Made by a program: the position numbers and the translations under genes
Notes under the pieces: model-generated
Seen by the model: the letters and a program-made list of their open reading frames with translations, nothing else
The model's database searches: none
What the model was told of the DNA's origin: nothing
Shown here: in pieces, positions 15,809 to 23,631 of the stretch
Layout: every line of letters starts with the position of its first letter
Position numbering within the stretch: the first letter of the stretch is position 1
Source: UBA4644 sp034933145
GTDB taxonomy: Bacteria; Bacillota; Clostridia; Oscillospirales; Butyricicoccaceae
Assembly: GCA_034933145.1 (NCBI GenBank)
Contig: JAYFOA010000065.1
Location: 1 to 58,009 of the forward strand
Reading direction: 5' to 3'
DNA length: 58,009 nt

Positions 15809-18427
15809 ATGAAGCTGATGGCCATCGACGGAAACAGCCTGGTCAACCGGGCGTTCTATGGTGTCAAGCCCCTGACCGCCGGCGACGGCACGCCGACAAA
15901 CGCCGTCTACGGCTTTCTCAATACGTTTTTCAAACTGCGGGAGGATCTGTCCCCTGACGCAGTCTGCGTCTGCTTTGATCTGAAGGCAAAAACCTTCCGC
16001 CATCTGGAGTATGAAGGGTATAAGGCCCAGCGGAAACCCATGCCGGAAGAACTGGCCGCCCAAATCCCCCTGGTTAAAGAAGCGCTGGACCTTTTGGGTG
16101 TGCCGCGGATGGAAAAAGAGGGCTTTGAGGCCGACGACCTGCTGGGCACCCTGGCGCGCCTTTGCCGCGAGGGCGGCGGTCAGTGCACGATCGTCACCGG
16201 TGACCGGGACAGCCTGCAATTTGTCGCGCCCGGTGCCCGGGTGGCGCTGGTGACCACGAAGATGGGCCAGCCGGTAACCACGCTTTACGATGAGCAGAAG
16301 TTCGCCGAAGATTATGCAGGACTTTCCCCCGCCCGGATCGTAGATCTCAAATCTCTGATGGGGGATAGTTCCGATAACATCCCCGGCGTCCGGGGCATCG
16401 GTGAAAAAGGCGCGCTGGCGCTCATTTCCCGCTTTGGTTCGCTGGAAAACCTATACGCCCATCTGGACGATCCCGATATTTCCTCCGGCAGCCGCAAAAA
16501 GCTGGAAGAGGGGCGCGATATGGCCTTTCTTAGTTATAAGCTGGCACTGGGCGTTACCGATGCGCCGGTGGATCATGCCCCTGCCGAGCTGGTGCTGAAG
16601 CCTGTGGACGAGCCCGGCCTTTACCGTCTTTTGTCCCGACTGGAGCTGCGCACGATTATCAAGCGGCTGGCCCTGACGCCGCCGGCAGAGCAGAGTGAGC
16701 GCGCCGCTTTCACGTTTGCGGGCTATACACGCCTTACAGATCCGGACGCAGTGCCGCCGGGAACGCCGGAGGCCGTGCAGGTTTCCGCCGACCTGTCCTG
16801 CTGCGCTTTTACCATCGCCGGCAAAACCTATGCCGCCGCGGAGGACGATCTGGGAGAAGCCGGAATGTGCATCCTGCTGAAATCCCTGGTCTGCGACCGG
16901 CCTGCTGTGCTCCATGACGGAAAGCCCCTGCTTTTAAAACTCTTGGAGCGCAGGCTGGAGCCGAAAGTACCCGCCTTCGACACGGCGCTGGCCGACTATC
17001 TGCTGGATCCATCCCGCGGCGATTATAGCATCATTGCCTCTGCTGCGCGGCACCTCTCCTGCGACCTGCCGCCCGCCGTCTATGACAGCGCAGACGCACG
17101 GACACTGCTGGGTCTTTCCGGCGAAGCGCTGAACACGCTGGCTTTTCACTGTGCATGTATCGCCGCCCTGCGGCCGCTGCTGGAAGTCCGGCTCCGGGAA
17201 GAGGGCGTACTGCCGCATCTGACGGAAACCGAGCTTCCGCTGTCTCTGGCGCTGGCACGAATGCAGCAGACCGGCATGGCCGTTGATCGGGCGCGCCTGC
17301 TGGAATTCGGCAAGCTGGTCTCCGCACGCCTGTCCCAGCTGGAAGCCGACATTTACCGCCTGGCAGGACGGGAATTCACCATCGGCTCTCCCAAACAGCT
17401 CGGTCAAGTGCTGTTTGAAGAGCTGAGCCTGCCCTCCGGACGGAAAACCAAGACCGGCTATTCCACCGATGCGGACACACTGGACAAGCTGAAATCCGCC
17501 CATGAAATCGTCCCCGCCGTACTGGAATGGCGCAAATGGAGCAAGCTCAGCGGTACCTATGTGGAGGGCCTCAGCAAGGTCATCGGCCCCGACGGGCGCA
17601 TCCACTCCACCTTTAATCAGATGGTGACTGCTACCGGGCGGTTAAGCTCCACCGATCCCAATCTGCAGAATATTCCGGTGCGTAGAGAGGACGGCAGCGA
17701 GATCCGGCGCTGCTTTGTGCCTGCACCCGGCTGGGTCCTGCTGGATGCGGACTATTCGCAGATCGAGCTGCGGGTCCTGGCCTCCATGGCCAACGATGCG
17801 GCAATGATCTCCGCCTTTGAAAGCGGCGAGGATATCCACGCCGTTACGGCATCCCAGGTCTTCCGCGTTCCGCTCTCCGAGATGACGCCCCGGCTGCGCT
17901 CCCGCGCAAAAGCGGTGAATTTTGGTATCGTCTACGGTATTTCCGCTTTCTCTCTGGCAGATGACATAGGTGTCACGGTCCGGGAGGCGCAGGAATATAT
18001 CGACGCATACCTGGCGCACTATTCGGGTGTGCGCACATTTATGGAGGAAACGAAACGGAAAGCCCGGGAGCAGGGCTATGTGCAAACGCTTTACGGCCGC
18101 CGGCGTTATCTGCCGGAGCTTTCCAGCCGAAACTTCAATACCCGTTCCTTCGGTGAACGGGCGGCTATGAATACACCGATCCAGGGTACCGCCGCCGACA
18201 TCATGAAGCGGGCTATGGTGGCCGTCGGTGCCCGCCTGCAGCGCGAAGGGCTGAAGGCTCGCCTGGTGCTGCAGGTTCACGATGAGCTGATCCTTGAGTC
18301 ACCGCCGGAAGAGAAGACGCGCGCCGCCGCCCTGCTCGGGGAGGAGATGGAGCGTGCCGCCGCCCTTCGGGTGCGTCTTCCGGCGGAGGTCACAGAGGGG
18401 GAAAACTGGTATGATGCCAAAAAATGA
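15809..18427 (+). CDS. polA: DNA polymerase I
   Basis: 872 residues from ATG 15809 (MKLMAIDGNS), chosen from the GGAG site and the promoter position. Residues about 1-290 form the 5'-3' nuclease, with MAIDGNS, EADDLLG, TGDRDSLQ and GDSSDNIPG acidic clusters intact. Residues about 310-470 correspond to the 3'-5' exonuclease domain but lack its DYE catalytic set, as in many Firmicutes. The polymerase domain follows with motif A DADYSQIELRVLA (from about 646), the O-helix RSRAKAVNFGIVYG and motif C QVHDELILE. It fills gaps in replication and repair. The 3' end overlaps rimI. Confidence 0.97.
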   Translation: MKLMAIDGNSLVNRAFYGVKPLTAGDGTPTNAVYGFLNTFFKLREDLSPDAVCVCFDLKAKTFRHLEYEGYKAQRKPMPEELAAQIPLVKEALDLLGVPRMEKEGFEADDLLGTLARLCREGGGQCTIVTGDRDSLQFVAPGARVALVTTKMGQPVTTLYDEQKFAEDYAGLSPARIVDLKSLMGDSSDNIPGVRGIGEKGALALISRFGSLENLYAHLDDPDISSGSRKKLEEGRDMAFLSYKLALGVTDAPVDHAPAELVLKPVDEPGLYRLLSRLELRTIIKRLALTPPAEQSERAAFTFAGYTRLTDPDAVPPGTPEAVQVSADLSCCAFTIAGKTYAAAEDDLGEAGMCILLKSLVCDRPAVLHDGKPLLLKLLERRLEPKVPAFDTALADYLLDPSRGDYSIIASAARHLSCDLPPAVYDSADARTLLGLSGEALNTLAFHCACIAALRPLLEVRLREEGVLPHLTETELPLSLALARMQQTGMAVDRARLLEFGKLVSARLSQLEADIYRLAGREFTIGSPKQLGQVLFEELSLPSGRKTKTGYSTDADTLDKLKSAHEIVPAVLEWRKWSKLSGTYVEGLSKVIGPDGRIHSTFNQMVTATGRLSSTDPNLQNIPVRREDGSEIRRCFVPAPGWVLLDADYSQIELRVLASMANDAAMISAFESGEDIHAVTASQVFRVPLSEMTPRLRSRAKAVNFGIVYGISAFSLADDIGVTVREAQEYIDAYLAHYSGVRTFMEETKRKAREQGYVQTLYGRRRYLPELSSRNFNTRSFGERAAMNTPIQGTAADIMKRAMVAVGARLQREGLKARLVLQVHDELILESPPEEKTRAAALLGEEMERAAALRVRLPAEVTEGENWYDAKK

Positions 18428-18875
18428 GCCGAACTTTGTTCCGCTCCGGCCAGAGCATCTCGGCCGGATGGAGGAGTTGGAGCAGCTCTGTTTTTCGGTG
18501 CCATGGAGCCGCGCCGCCCTGGAAAATGAGCTGCAAAATTCCAACGCGCGCTATGTAGTCTGCGAGCTGGACGGCCGGGTGGCCGGCTATATCGGTGTAC
18601 TGCTTGCCGCAGATGTCTGCGACATTACCAACGTGGCGGTGGACCCCGTTTTTCGCCGCCGGCATTTGGCGACGCAGATGCTGGATGAACTGCTGCGGCA
18701 GGTACCGTTCTGGGGTATCACCACCCTGACGCTGGAGGTGCGGGAAAGCAATGCGCCTGCACGGGCCTTTTATGAGAAAAACGGCTTTATTCCGGTGGGC
18801 CGCCGCAAAAATTATTACGAAAAGCCGGTGGAGGATGCGATCCTCATGGGCCGGCTGCTGGAGGACACCAAATGA
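18411..18875 (+). CDS. rimI: ribosomal-protein-alanine N-acetyltransferase
   Basis: 154 residues from ATG 18411, inside the polA 3' end, with GAGGGGG upstream. The GNAT fold shows VPWSRAALENEL near the start, the acetyl-CoA loop VDPVFRRRHLATQMLDEL and LEVRESNAPARAFYEKNGF followed by YYEKP-x-EDAILM, all typical of RimI. It acetylates the N-terminus of ribosomal protein S18 in E. coli. In Firmicutes rimI usually sits in a tsaE-tsaB-rimI-tsaD cluster; here tsaE and tsaB are absent and polA takes their place. The stop overlaps the tsaD start (ATGA). Confidence 0.9.
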   Translation: MMPKNEPNFVPLRPEHLGRMEELEQLCFSVPWSRAALENELQNSNARYVVCELDGRVAGYIGVLLAADVCDITNVAVDPVFRRRHLATQMLDELLRQVPFWGITTLTLEVRESNAPARAFYEKNGFIPVGRRKNYYEKPVEDAILMGRLLEDTK

Positions 18876-19912
18876 TCATCCTGGCCATCGAAAGCTCCTG
18901 TGATGAGACCGCAGCGGCCATTTCCCGCGACGGAAGGGAGATTTTATCCGATGTGGTCTATTCCCAGGCAGATATGCACGCCCTCTACGGCGGCGTGGTG
19001 CCGGAGATCGCCTCCCGCAAGCATATTGAAAAAGTCAGTCTGGTGGCGGAAGAGTCCCTGCGGCAGGCCGGACTGAAAACGGAGGACCTGGATGCCGTCG
19101 CCGCCACCTGCGCGCCCGGACTGATCGGCGCTCTGTTGGTGGGCGCCAATTTTGCCAAGGCAACAGCGCTGGCCCTGAATAAGCCCTTTATTCCCGTCCA
19201 CCACCTGCGGGGCCATATCGCCGCCGGCTATATCGCCTGTCCTGAGCTGACGCCGCCCTTCATAGCGCTGGTTGCCTCCGGCGGTCATACGGTCATCCTG
19301 GATGTACGGGATTATACGGAAATGGAGCTGTTGGGTACCACCCGGGACGATGCGGCGGGCGAGGCCTTTGACAAGGTAGGACGGCTGCTGGGTCTTCCCT
19401 ATCCCGGCGGCGCAGCCGTAGACCGGCTGAGCCTAGCCGGCGATCCGTTACACTATCCGCTGCCGCGGGCCGACGTCCGCGGCGCGCCCTTCGACTTTTC
19501 CTTCAGCGGCCTGAAGACTGCCGCTATCAATCTGCTGCACAACGCAGAGCAGAAGGGAGAAACGGTCTGCAGGGAGGATCTGTGCGCCGCCCTATCGCTG
19601 GCGGTGGCCGATAGCATCGCCCCGCGGGTCGTCGCCGCGGCTCTGGCACGAGGCCGGACGCGTGTGGCGGCCGGCGGCGGCGTTACCGCCAACAGCGCCC
19701 TTCGTCAATCGCTGACGGGGGAATGCAGTAAAAATGGGCTGCAGCTTTTCCTTCCCCCGCTCTCCCTCTGTGGGGACAACGGCAGTATGATCGCCTGTCA
19801 GGCATACTATGAGGCGCTCGCCGGCAACTTCGGTGACAGCGGTGTCAACTGCTATGCTACCATGGACGCCGGCCTGCAATTTTCCGATATGGAATCACCC
19901 GCACAGGGGTGA
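18872..19912 (+). CDS. tsaD: tRNA N6-adenosine threonylcarbamoyltransferase
   Basis: 346 residues, normal length. ASKHA-fold motifs are ILAIESSCDETAAA at the N-terminus and the metal-binding H-x-x-x-H (His111, His115 in HHLRGHIAAG). GGHTVI, the DDAAGEAFDK segment and a GGV-x-ANSALR motif near the C-terminus are also present. It transfers the threonylcarbamoyl group to A37 of ANN-decoding tRNAs with TsaB and TsaE. It is translationally coupled to rimI. No terminator is evident behind it; the following 341 bases are AT-rich and carry DnaA-box-like sequences. Confidence 0.96.
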   Translation: MIILAIESSCDETAAAISRDGREILSDVVYSQADMHALYGGVVPEIASRKHIEKVSLVAEESLRQAGLKTEDLDAVAATCAPGLIGALLVGANFAKATALALNKPFIPVHHLRGHIAAGYIACPELTPPFIALVASGGHTVILDVRDYTEMELLGTTRDDAAGEAFDKVGRLLGLPYPGGAAVDRLSLAGDPLHYPLPRADVRGAPFDFSFSGLKTAAINLLHNAEQKGETVCREDLCAALSLAVADSIAPRVVAAALARGRTRVAAGGGVTANSALRQSLTGECSKNGLQLFLPPLSLCGDNGSMIACQAYYEALAGNFGDSGVNCYATMDAGLQFSDMESPAQG

Positions 19913-19922
19913 GTTTACAAAC

Positions 19923-20131
19923 TGTAGACAATTTTTCCATATTTTGGTTATTCTTCTGTTTATATTTTGTGGAAAACCTATGCAAATGTCGTTTTTGCTG
20001 AATCCATTATATGGTAAATCCTTTATATTTCCTGTTACTGCAAAGGTTTATGGCCTGTTCAAAACCCTGTTGAAAATGTGGATAACTTTCTGTAAAGCTT
20101 TTGGGCGGCCGTTTTTCCATGCATATCCACC
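19923..20131. promoter_or_regulatory. cluster of DnaA-box-like sequences between tsaD and rex
   Basis: In an AT-rich, gene-free stretch I find one perfect DnaA box on the minus strand (TGTGGATAA, 20077-20085) and a one-mismatch box (TGTGGAAAA, 19968-19976). Two-mismatch boxes are TTTTCCATA (19933-19941), TGTTGAAAA (20068-20076), ATATCCACC (20123-20131) and TGTAGACAA (19923-19931). A weaker TTTTCCATG lies at 20113-20121 and TGTTCAAAA at 20056-20064. The boxes at 20056, 20068 and 20077 are tightly packed. No dnaA, dnaN or other oriC-linked gene is in the window, so a DnaA-titrating or regulatory locus is more likely than the origin. Confidence 0.55.
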
Positions 20132-20168
20132 CTGAAATTGCAAGACGGGATTTCGCACGAAATTACCG

Positions 20169-20197
20169 TTGCATTCTTGCATAAATTGCCCTAAAAT
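20169..20197 (+). promoter_or_regulatory. candidate promoter of rex
   Basis: TTGCAT (20169-20174) and TAAAAT (20192-20197) are 17 bases apart. A short hairpin (GGGACG 20211-20216 with CGTCCC 20224-20229) lies in the leader and GGAGG (20241-20245) is 8 bases before the ATG. No Rex operator of the TTGTGAA-TTCACAA type was seen. Confidence 0.5.
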
Positions 20198-20253
20198 AGA
20201 GAACTGAGCAGGGACGGTACAAGCGTCCCGACTGTGAAACGGAGGCCCTGCGC

Positions 20254-20871
20254 ATGGATAAAAAGATTTCAATGGCCGTAATCCGGCGGATGCCGAGGTA
20301 TTATCGGCATTTATGTGAGCTGTATGACGCCGGAGCGGAGCGCATCTCCAGCGGCACGCTGGCACAGCAGATGGGGCTGACGGCCTCGCAGGTGCGGCAG
20401 GATTTTAACTGCTTTGGCGGATTCGGGCAGCAGGGGTACGGATACCGCGTGTCCGAGCTGCGGGACTCCATCGCCGCGATCCTCCAGATTGACAAGGAAC
20501 GCCGGGCGGTGCTGATCGGCGTCGGCAATCTCGGCCGGTCGCTGGTGATCAATTTCAATTTTACAAAGAATGGCGTGCGCCTGATCGGTGCATTCGATAC
20601 GAACCCGAGTCTGGTCGGTACGGAGATGGCCGGCGTTCCCATCTATTCCTGCCGAAACCTGGAGCAAGTGATGGCAGAGCAGCAGCCGGACATCGCGATT
20701 TTGTGTGTGCCCCGCCTTCACGGCAAGGCGGTGGCCCGGCGACTGGTCTCCTGCGGTATCCGCGGCATCTGGAATTTCACCGGTGCGGATCTGCAGTTGG
20801 ATTTCCCCGATATTCCCATTGAAAACGTTCACTTTTCAGAGAGTCTGATGGTACTGTCTTATCAAATTTGA
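20254..20871 (+). CDS. rex: redox-sensing transcriptional repressor Rex
   Basis: 205 residues. The N-terminal winged helix (about 1-80) carries the family patterns RMPRYYRHL and SSGTLAQQMGLTASQVRQDF. The Rossmann domain has GVGNLGRSL (about 90-98) for NADH binding. The C-terminal helix (about 185-205) completes the domain-swapped dimer. Rex represses fermentation and respiration genes until NADH accumulates. In B. subtilis rex lies a few genes from tsaD; the same neighbourhood is seen here. It is followed 12 bases later by a VanX-type gene with its own GGAGG, probably in one operon. Confidence 0.95.
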   Translation: MDKKISMAVIRRMPRYYRHLCELYDAGAERISSGTLAQQMGLTASQVRQDFNCFGGFGQQGYGYRVSELRDSIAAILQIDKERRAVLIGVGNLGRSLVINFNFTKNGVRLIGAFDTNPSLVGTEMAGVPIYSCRNLEQVMAEQQPDIAILCVPRLHGKAVARRLVSCGIRGIWNFTGADLQLDFPDIPIENVHFSESLMVLSYQI

Positions 20872-20883
20872 GGAGGAATCGTT

Positions 20884-21531
20884 ATGATTAACGTCAGCGT
20901 TGCCCTTGTGCCCAAGGCCGGCCTGCCGGAAGGCTTTGTTTACATCGATGAATTGATTCCGGATTGTATAATTGACGCGAAATATGCCGGAACAGAAAAT
21001 TTTATGGGGCATCCTGCCGTCGGCTATGAGCAGCCCCTGGTGGTGATGAGCCGGGAAGCGGCTGATGGCTGTGTCAAGGCGGCGGATCTCCTGCGGAAGC
21101 AAGGGTATATCATGAAGTTTTTCGACGCCTTCCGCCCTCAGCGTGCGGTCAATGATTTCTGCCGCTGGGGCGACGATCTGGAGGATCTGCGCCGCAAACC
21201 CATCCAGTATCCGCATCTCGACAAGGCACGTATCTTTGAAGACGGGTACATTGCCCGCAAATCCGGCCATTCCCGCGGCAGCTCAGTGGACCTAACCATC
21301 GTTGACGCGGAGACACATCAGGAGCTGGATATGGGCTGTGGCTTTGACTATATGGATCCGCGTTCTAATCTGGGCGCAGCCGGCCTGACATCGGCGCAGG
21401 AGCATAACCGGCAGATTCTTCAGGATACCATGTGCGGCTGCGGCTTCCGGCCCTATCAGGGAGAGTGGTGGCACTTTAATCTGAAGGATGAGCCATATCC
21501 CGATACCTATTTTGATTTTCCGATTCGCTGA
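20884..21531 (+). CDS. D-alanyl-D-alanine dipeptidase, VanX/DdpX family
   Basis: 215 residues. The VanX zinc and catalytic residues are all visible: Arg84 in DAFRPQ, His129 and Asp136 in SGHSRGSSVDLT, and Glu194 and His197 in EWWHF. Such enzymes hydrolyse free D-Ala-D-Ala; they serve either vancomycin resistance (VanX) or cell-wall dipeptide salvage (DdpX). No vanHA or vanRS genes are adjacent, so salvage or turnover is more likely. No signal peptide is seen, so it should be cytoplasmic. The start ATG 20884 follows GAGGAGG. Co-transcription with rex would be unusual. Confidence 0.88.
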   Translation: MINVSVALVPKAGLPEGFVYIDELIPDCIIDAKYAGTENFMGHPAVGYEQPLVVMSREAADGCVKAADLLRKQGYIMKFFDAFRPQRAVNDFCRWGDDLEDLRRKPIQYPHLDKARIFEDGYIARKSGHSRGSSVDLTIVDAETHQELDMGCGFDYMDPRSNLGAAGLTSAQEHNRQILQDTMCGCGFRPYQGEWWHFNLKDEPYPDTYFDFPIR

Positions 21532-21551
21532 ATCGGGCCCTATTCTATAAA

Positions 21552-21591
21552 AAATATCGCGGCGACGGTCTTTTCCGTCGCCGCGATATTT
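21552..21591. terminator. bidirectional terminator between the vanX-like gene and the GNAT gene
   Basis: AAATATCGCGGCGACGG pairs with CCGTCGCCGCGATATTT around the loop TCTTTT, a long perfect stem with A/T tracts on both sides. It serves the two convergent genes. Confidence 0.85.
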
Positions 21592-21615
21592 ATGTTGTCT
21601 TTCAGGCAGATTGCT

Positions 21616-22074
21616 TTATCTTACGCCCATTACCATTACCAGACAGGGGTTCCACGCATCCCACAGGGTTGGGAAGACTTCAAATTTTTTAAAGCCAGGA
21701 TGCTCATAAAACTGCCATGTACGGTCATATTCCACATAATGGCCCCCGTCCACCGTTTTAACCTGCAAAAACTCATAGCCATGTTCTCTGCAGTAGCCAT
21801 AAAGTACGGTAAACAATCGTCGGCCGATTCCCTTGCGGTGATATGTCGGGAGCACGCCCATGACATAGATTTCCGCAGTATATTTCCCCGTCTCTTTTAA
21901 CGTTATAAAGCCGAGATATTCTCCATCCGTCGCATCGGCCCAAAAGGGCAGGCCGATGCAGCCTTCTACATAATTATGGGTAGCTTCAGGGATGCCGAAC
22001 CATTCCGGCAGCGAACGCAGAATGCCGGAGGCTATGGTTTGCTTGAGTTCCGAATCCGTAATTTGGACAACCAT
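21616..22074 (-). CDS. GNAT-family N-acetyltransferase
   Basis: 152 residues. The acetyl-CoA-binding loop is VMGVLPTYHRKGIGRRLFTVLYGY (described here by its core HRKGIGRRLF, about residues 79-88), preceded by strand EIYVMGV. The C-terminal QFYEHPGFKKFEVFP carries the usual Y/F-G-F motif. The substrate is unknown. The ribosome binding site is weak (GGGGAA). It converges with the vanX-like gene across a shared terminator. Confidence 0.8.
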   Translation of the reverse strand: MVVQITDSELKQTIASGILRSLPEWFGIPEATHNYVEGCIGLPFWADATDGEYLGFITLKETGKYTAEIYVMGVLPTYHRKGIGRRLFTVLYGYCREHGYEFLQVKTVDGGHYVEYDRTWQFYEHPGFKKFEVFPTLWDAWNPCLVMVMGVR

Positions 22075-22163
22075 CCCGTATTCCCCGTTTGTCGTTCCGA
22101 TTGCAGTGGCTATACCACTCTGCCAGTGTCAAATCGACAGAATCTCTCGCAAGGCATTTAGCT

Positions 22164-23489
22164 TTACTGCGCTTCTGTAAACTGGCTCAGGTCGGGATAG
22201 TTGACAACGACCTGATCTCCTGTGGCGTTGACCGTCAAGGTGACGACCGATCGGGCGGGGATCTCCGTGCCCTCGGAGCTGACGGTCATGTCCACCGCCG
22301 TAACAAGGGAAAGCAGTGTTCCGTCTTCTGCCAGCGTATATTCGTATGTCACGTCGTCAATGGCGACGGTCAGGCCGGTGCCCGTAAACTGTGCTTCCGT
22401 CTGCCGACGGATTTCGTCATAAAACCGGGCGGATAACCGACCGCTGCAGATCGTCTTCCCGTTCTCGGTGCGGCAGGTCCAATCCCCGAGCATATACAGG
22501 TTTTCCGTATCGGAATCCGTCTGCGAAATTGTGCTTTCCAGCTCTTCCGGTGCAAAAGCCGCCTGCGTCTTTGTCGCATTTCCAAGTACATCCATCGTAT
22601 AGAGCCAGCCGTCCTTATACCACTGTCCGCCCTGCATGGCCTGCCCCGCTGAGCCCATTTCGACTGTCAGGGCATATTGAAGCGCATCCCCGGCAACATA
22701 CTGGATTTGGGTCCGGATGGATGAGTCCAAATTGAGCGGCGTCCCTATGGTGGTTTCGACATCCATCGTAAGATCGACAGCGGTCAGACCGTCCAGTTTT
22801 TGTGCCGCACCGGAGGCATTCCGAAAAGCCTTCATCTTTGCCAGCGTGGCGGCGGCGGCATCCGCGTCCACAGCGCCGGAGGCAATCAGCTTTTCCAGAA
22901 GCAGGCCGCTTCCATCCCGGACGGGCAGGGACAATGTCTGATAGGATGCAGCGACCACGCTGTCGCGGGTGAAGGGCTGGCTGAGCAGCACATCCTCCAC
23001 AATGCCTTTCTGCTTGGCAAATTCAATCGCGTTGGCATAGGCAAAGTCTGGCTGCGTGCCTTGATCCTGATAGCCCAGTGCGCGGAGCAGGAAGGTGCAG
23101 TACATCTGCGCACTGCAATCGCCGTAGGTACCAAAAACGTCCTGCCCCTTGGCATTCTTCCCCATGCCGTTGGTCAGCCCGTTCGCATACATATAAGCTA
23201 CGGCCGGCGCAGCCCAATCCATCGTGGCGTCGACATAGGAATGGGTGATTTTCCCCGCGGCATAGTCCGCTTTTGCCTGTTCTTCCTGCCCCAACAGCCG
23301 AACCAGCATAACGGCGGCCTGCGCACGAGTGGGCGTCTTGTCCAGATCATAGCCGGCATCGGTGCCCATAAACATTTTCATGCTGTGGAGCTCATCTGCC
23401 AATACGGTGAAGTCCCCTGCAAAGCAGGCAAAGCTCAGCAGCATGACGGCCGCTGTCACCGCCGCCGCGGCGCGAAACCATTTTTTCAT
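22164..23489 (-). CDS. secreted S-layer homology (SLH) domain protein
   Basis: 441 residues from ATG 23489 (MKKWFRAAAAVTAAVMLLS), a signal peptide with basic start; another in-frame ATG six codons upstream is possible. After cleavage near residue 25-30 come degenerate SLH motifs: LDKTPTRAQAAVMLVRLLG, then DATMDWAAPAVAYMYANGLTNG, then QMYCTFLLRALGY and a further partial repeat to about residue 185. SLH domains bind secondary cell-wall polymers. The C-terminal half (about 200-441) is a beta-rich domain without a family I recognise. The first half resembles the protein at 37765-39369, so the two are paralogues. AAGGGAGAAG precedes the start. Confidence 0.82.
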   Translation of the reverse strand: MKKWFRAAAAVTAAVMLLSFACFAGDFTVLADELHSMKMFMGTDAGYDLDKTPTRAQAAVMLVRLLGQEEQAKADYAAGKITHSYVDATMDWAAPAVAYMYANGLTNGMGKNAKGQDVFGTYGDCSAQMYCTFLLRALGYQDQGTQPDFAYANAIEFAKQKGIVEDVLLSQPFTRDSVVAASYQTLSLPVRDGSGLLLEKLIASGAVDADAAAATLAKMKAFRNASGAAQKLDGLTAVDLTMDVETTIGTPLNLDSSIRTQIQYVAGDALQYALTVEMGSAGQAMQGGQWYKDGWLYTMDVLGNATKTQAAFAPEELESTISQTDSDTENLYMLGDWTCRTENGKTICSGRLSARFYDEIRRQTEAQFTGTGLTVAIDDVTYEYTLAEDGTLLSLVTAVDMTVSSEGTEIPARSVVTLTVNATGDQVVVNYPDLSQFTEAQ

Positions 23490-23545
23490 GAATTCTTCTC
23501 CCTTCATCTCCGGATCGGCATATGTATGCCGTATTCCATATTTTT

Positions 23546-23574
23546 ACTATACAATGGCGTCCGGCGATTGTCCA
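23546..23574 (-). promoter_or_regulatory. candidate promoter of the SLH gene
   Basis: On the minus strand TGGACA (complement of 23569-23574) and TATAGT (complement of 23546-23551) are 17 bases apart. The -35 box falls in the loop of the hairpin at 23555-23587. Confidence 0.45.
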
Positions 23575-23587
23575 TCGCCGGACGCCA
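23555..23587 (-). terminator. hairpin after the glycosyltransferase gene
   Basis: TGGCGTCCGGCGAT and ATCGCCGGACGCCA form a perfect 14-bp stem with a 5-base loop. The tract behind it on the minus strand (TGTATAGT) is not T-rich, so termination strength is uncertain. Confidence 0.55.
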
Positions 23588-23631
23588 AATTTGTTTATGT
23601 TTCACCAAGGGATTCGTCAAACTTTCCGTGC

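Noticed and set aside
19913..20253. Interpretation of the tsaD-rex gap as the chromosomal origin oriC.
   Set aside because: None of dnaA, dnaN, recF, gyrB, rpmH or mnmG is in the window; a secondary DnaA-box locus fits better.
20884..21531. Vancomycin-resistance cassette.
   Set aside because: Only a VanX-like gene is present; no vanH, ligase, vanR or vanS is adjacent, so resistance should not be inferred.
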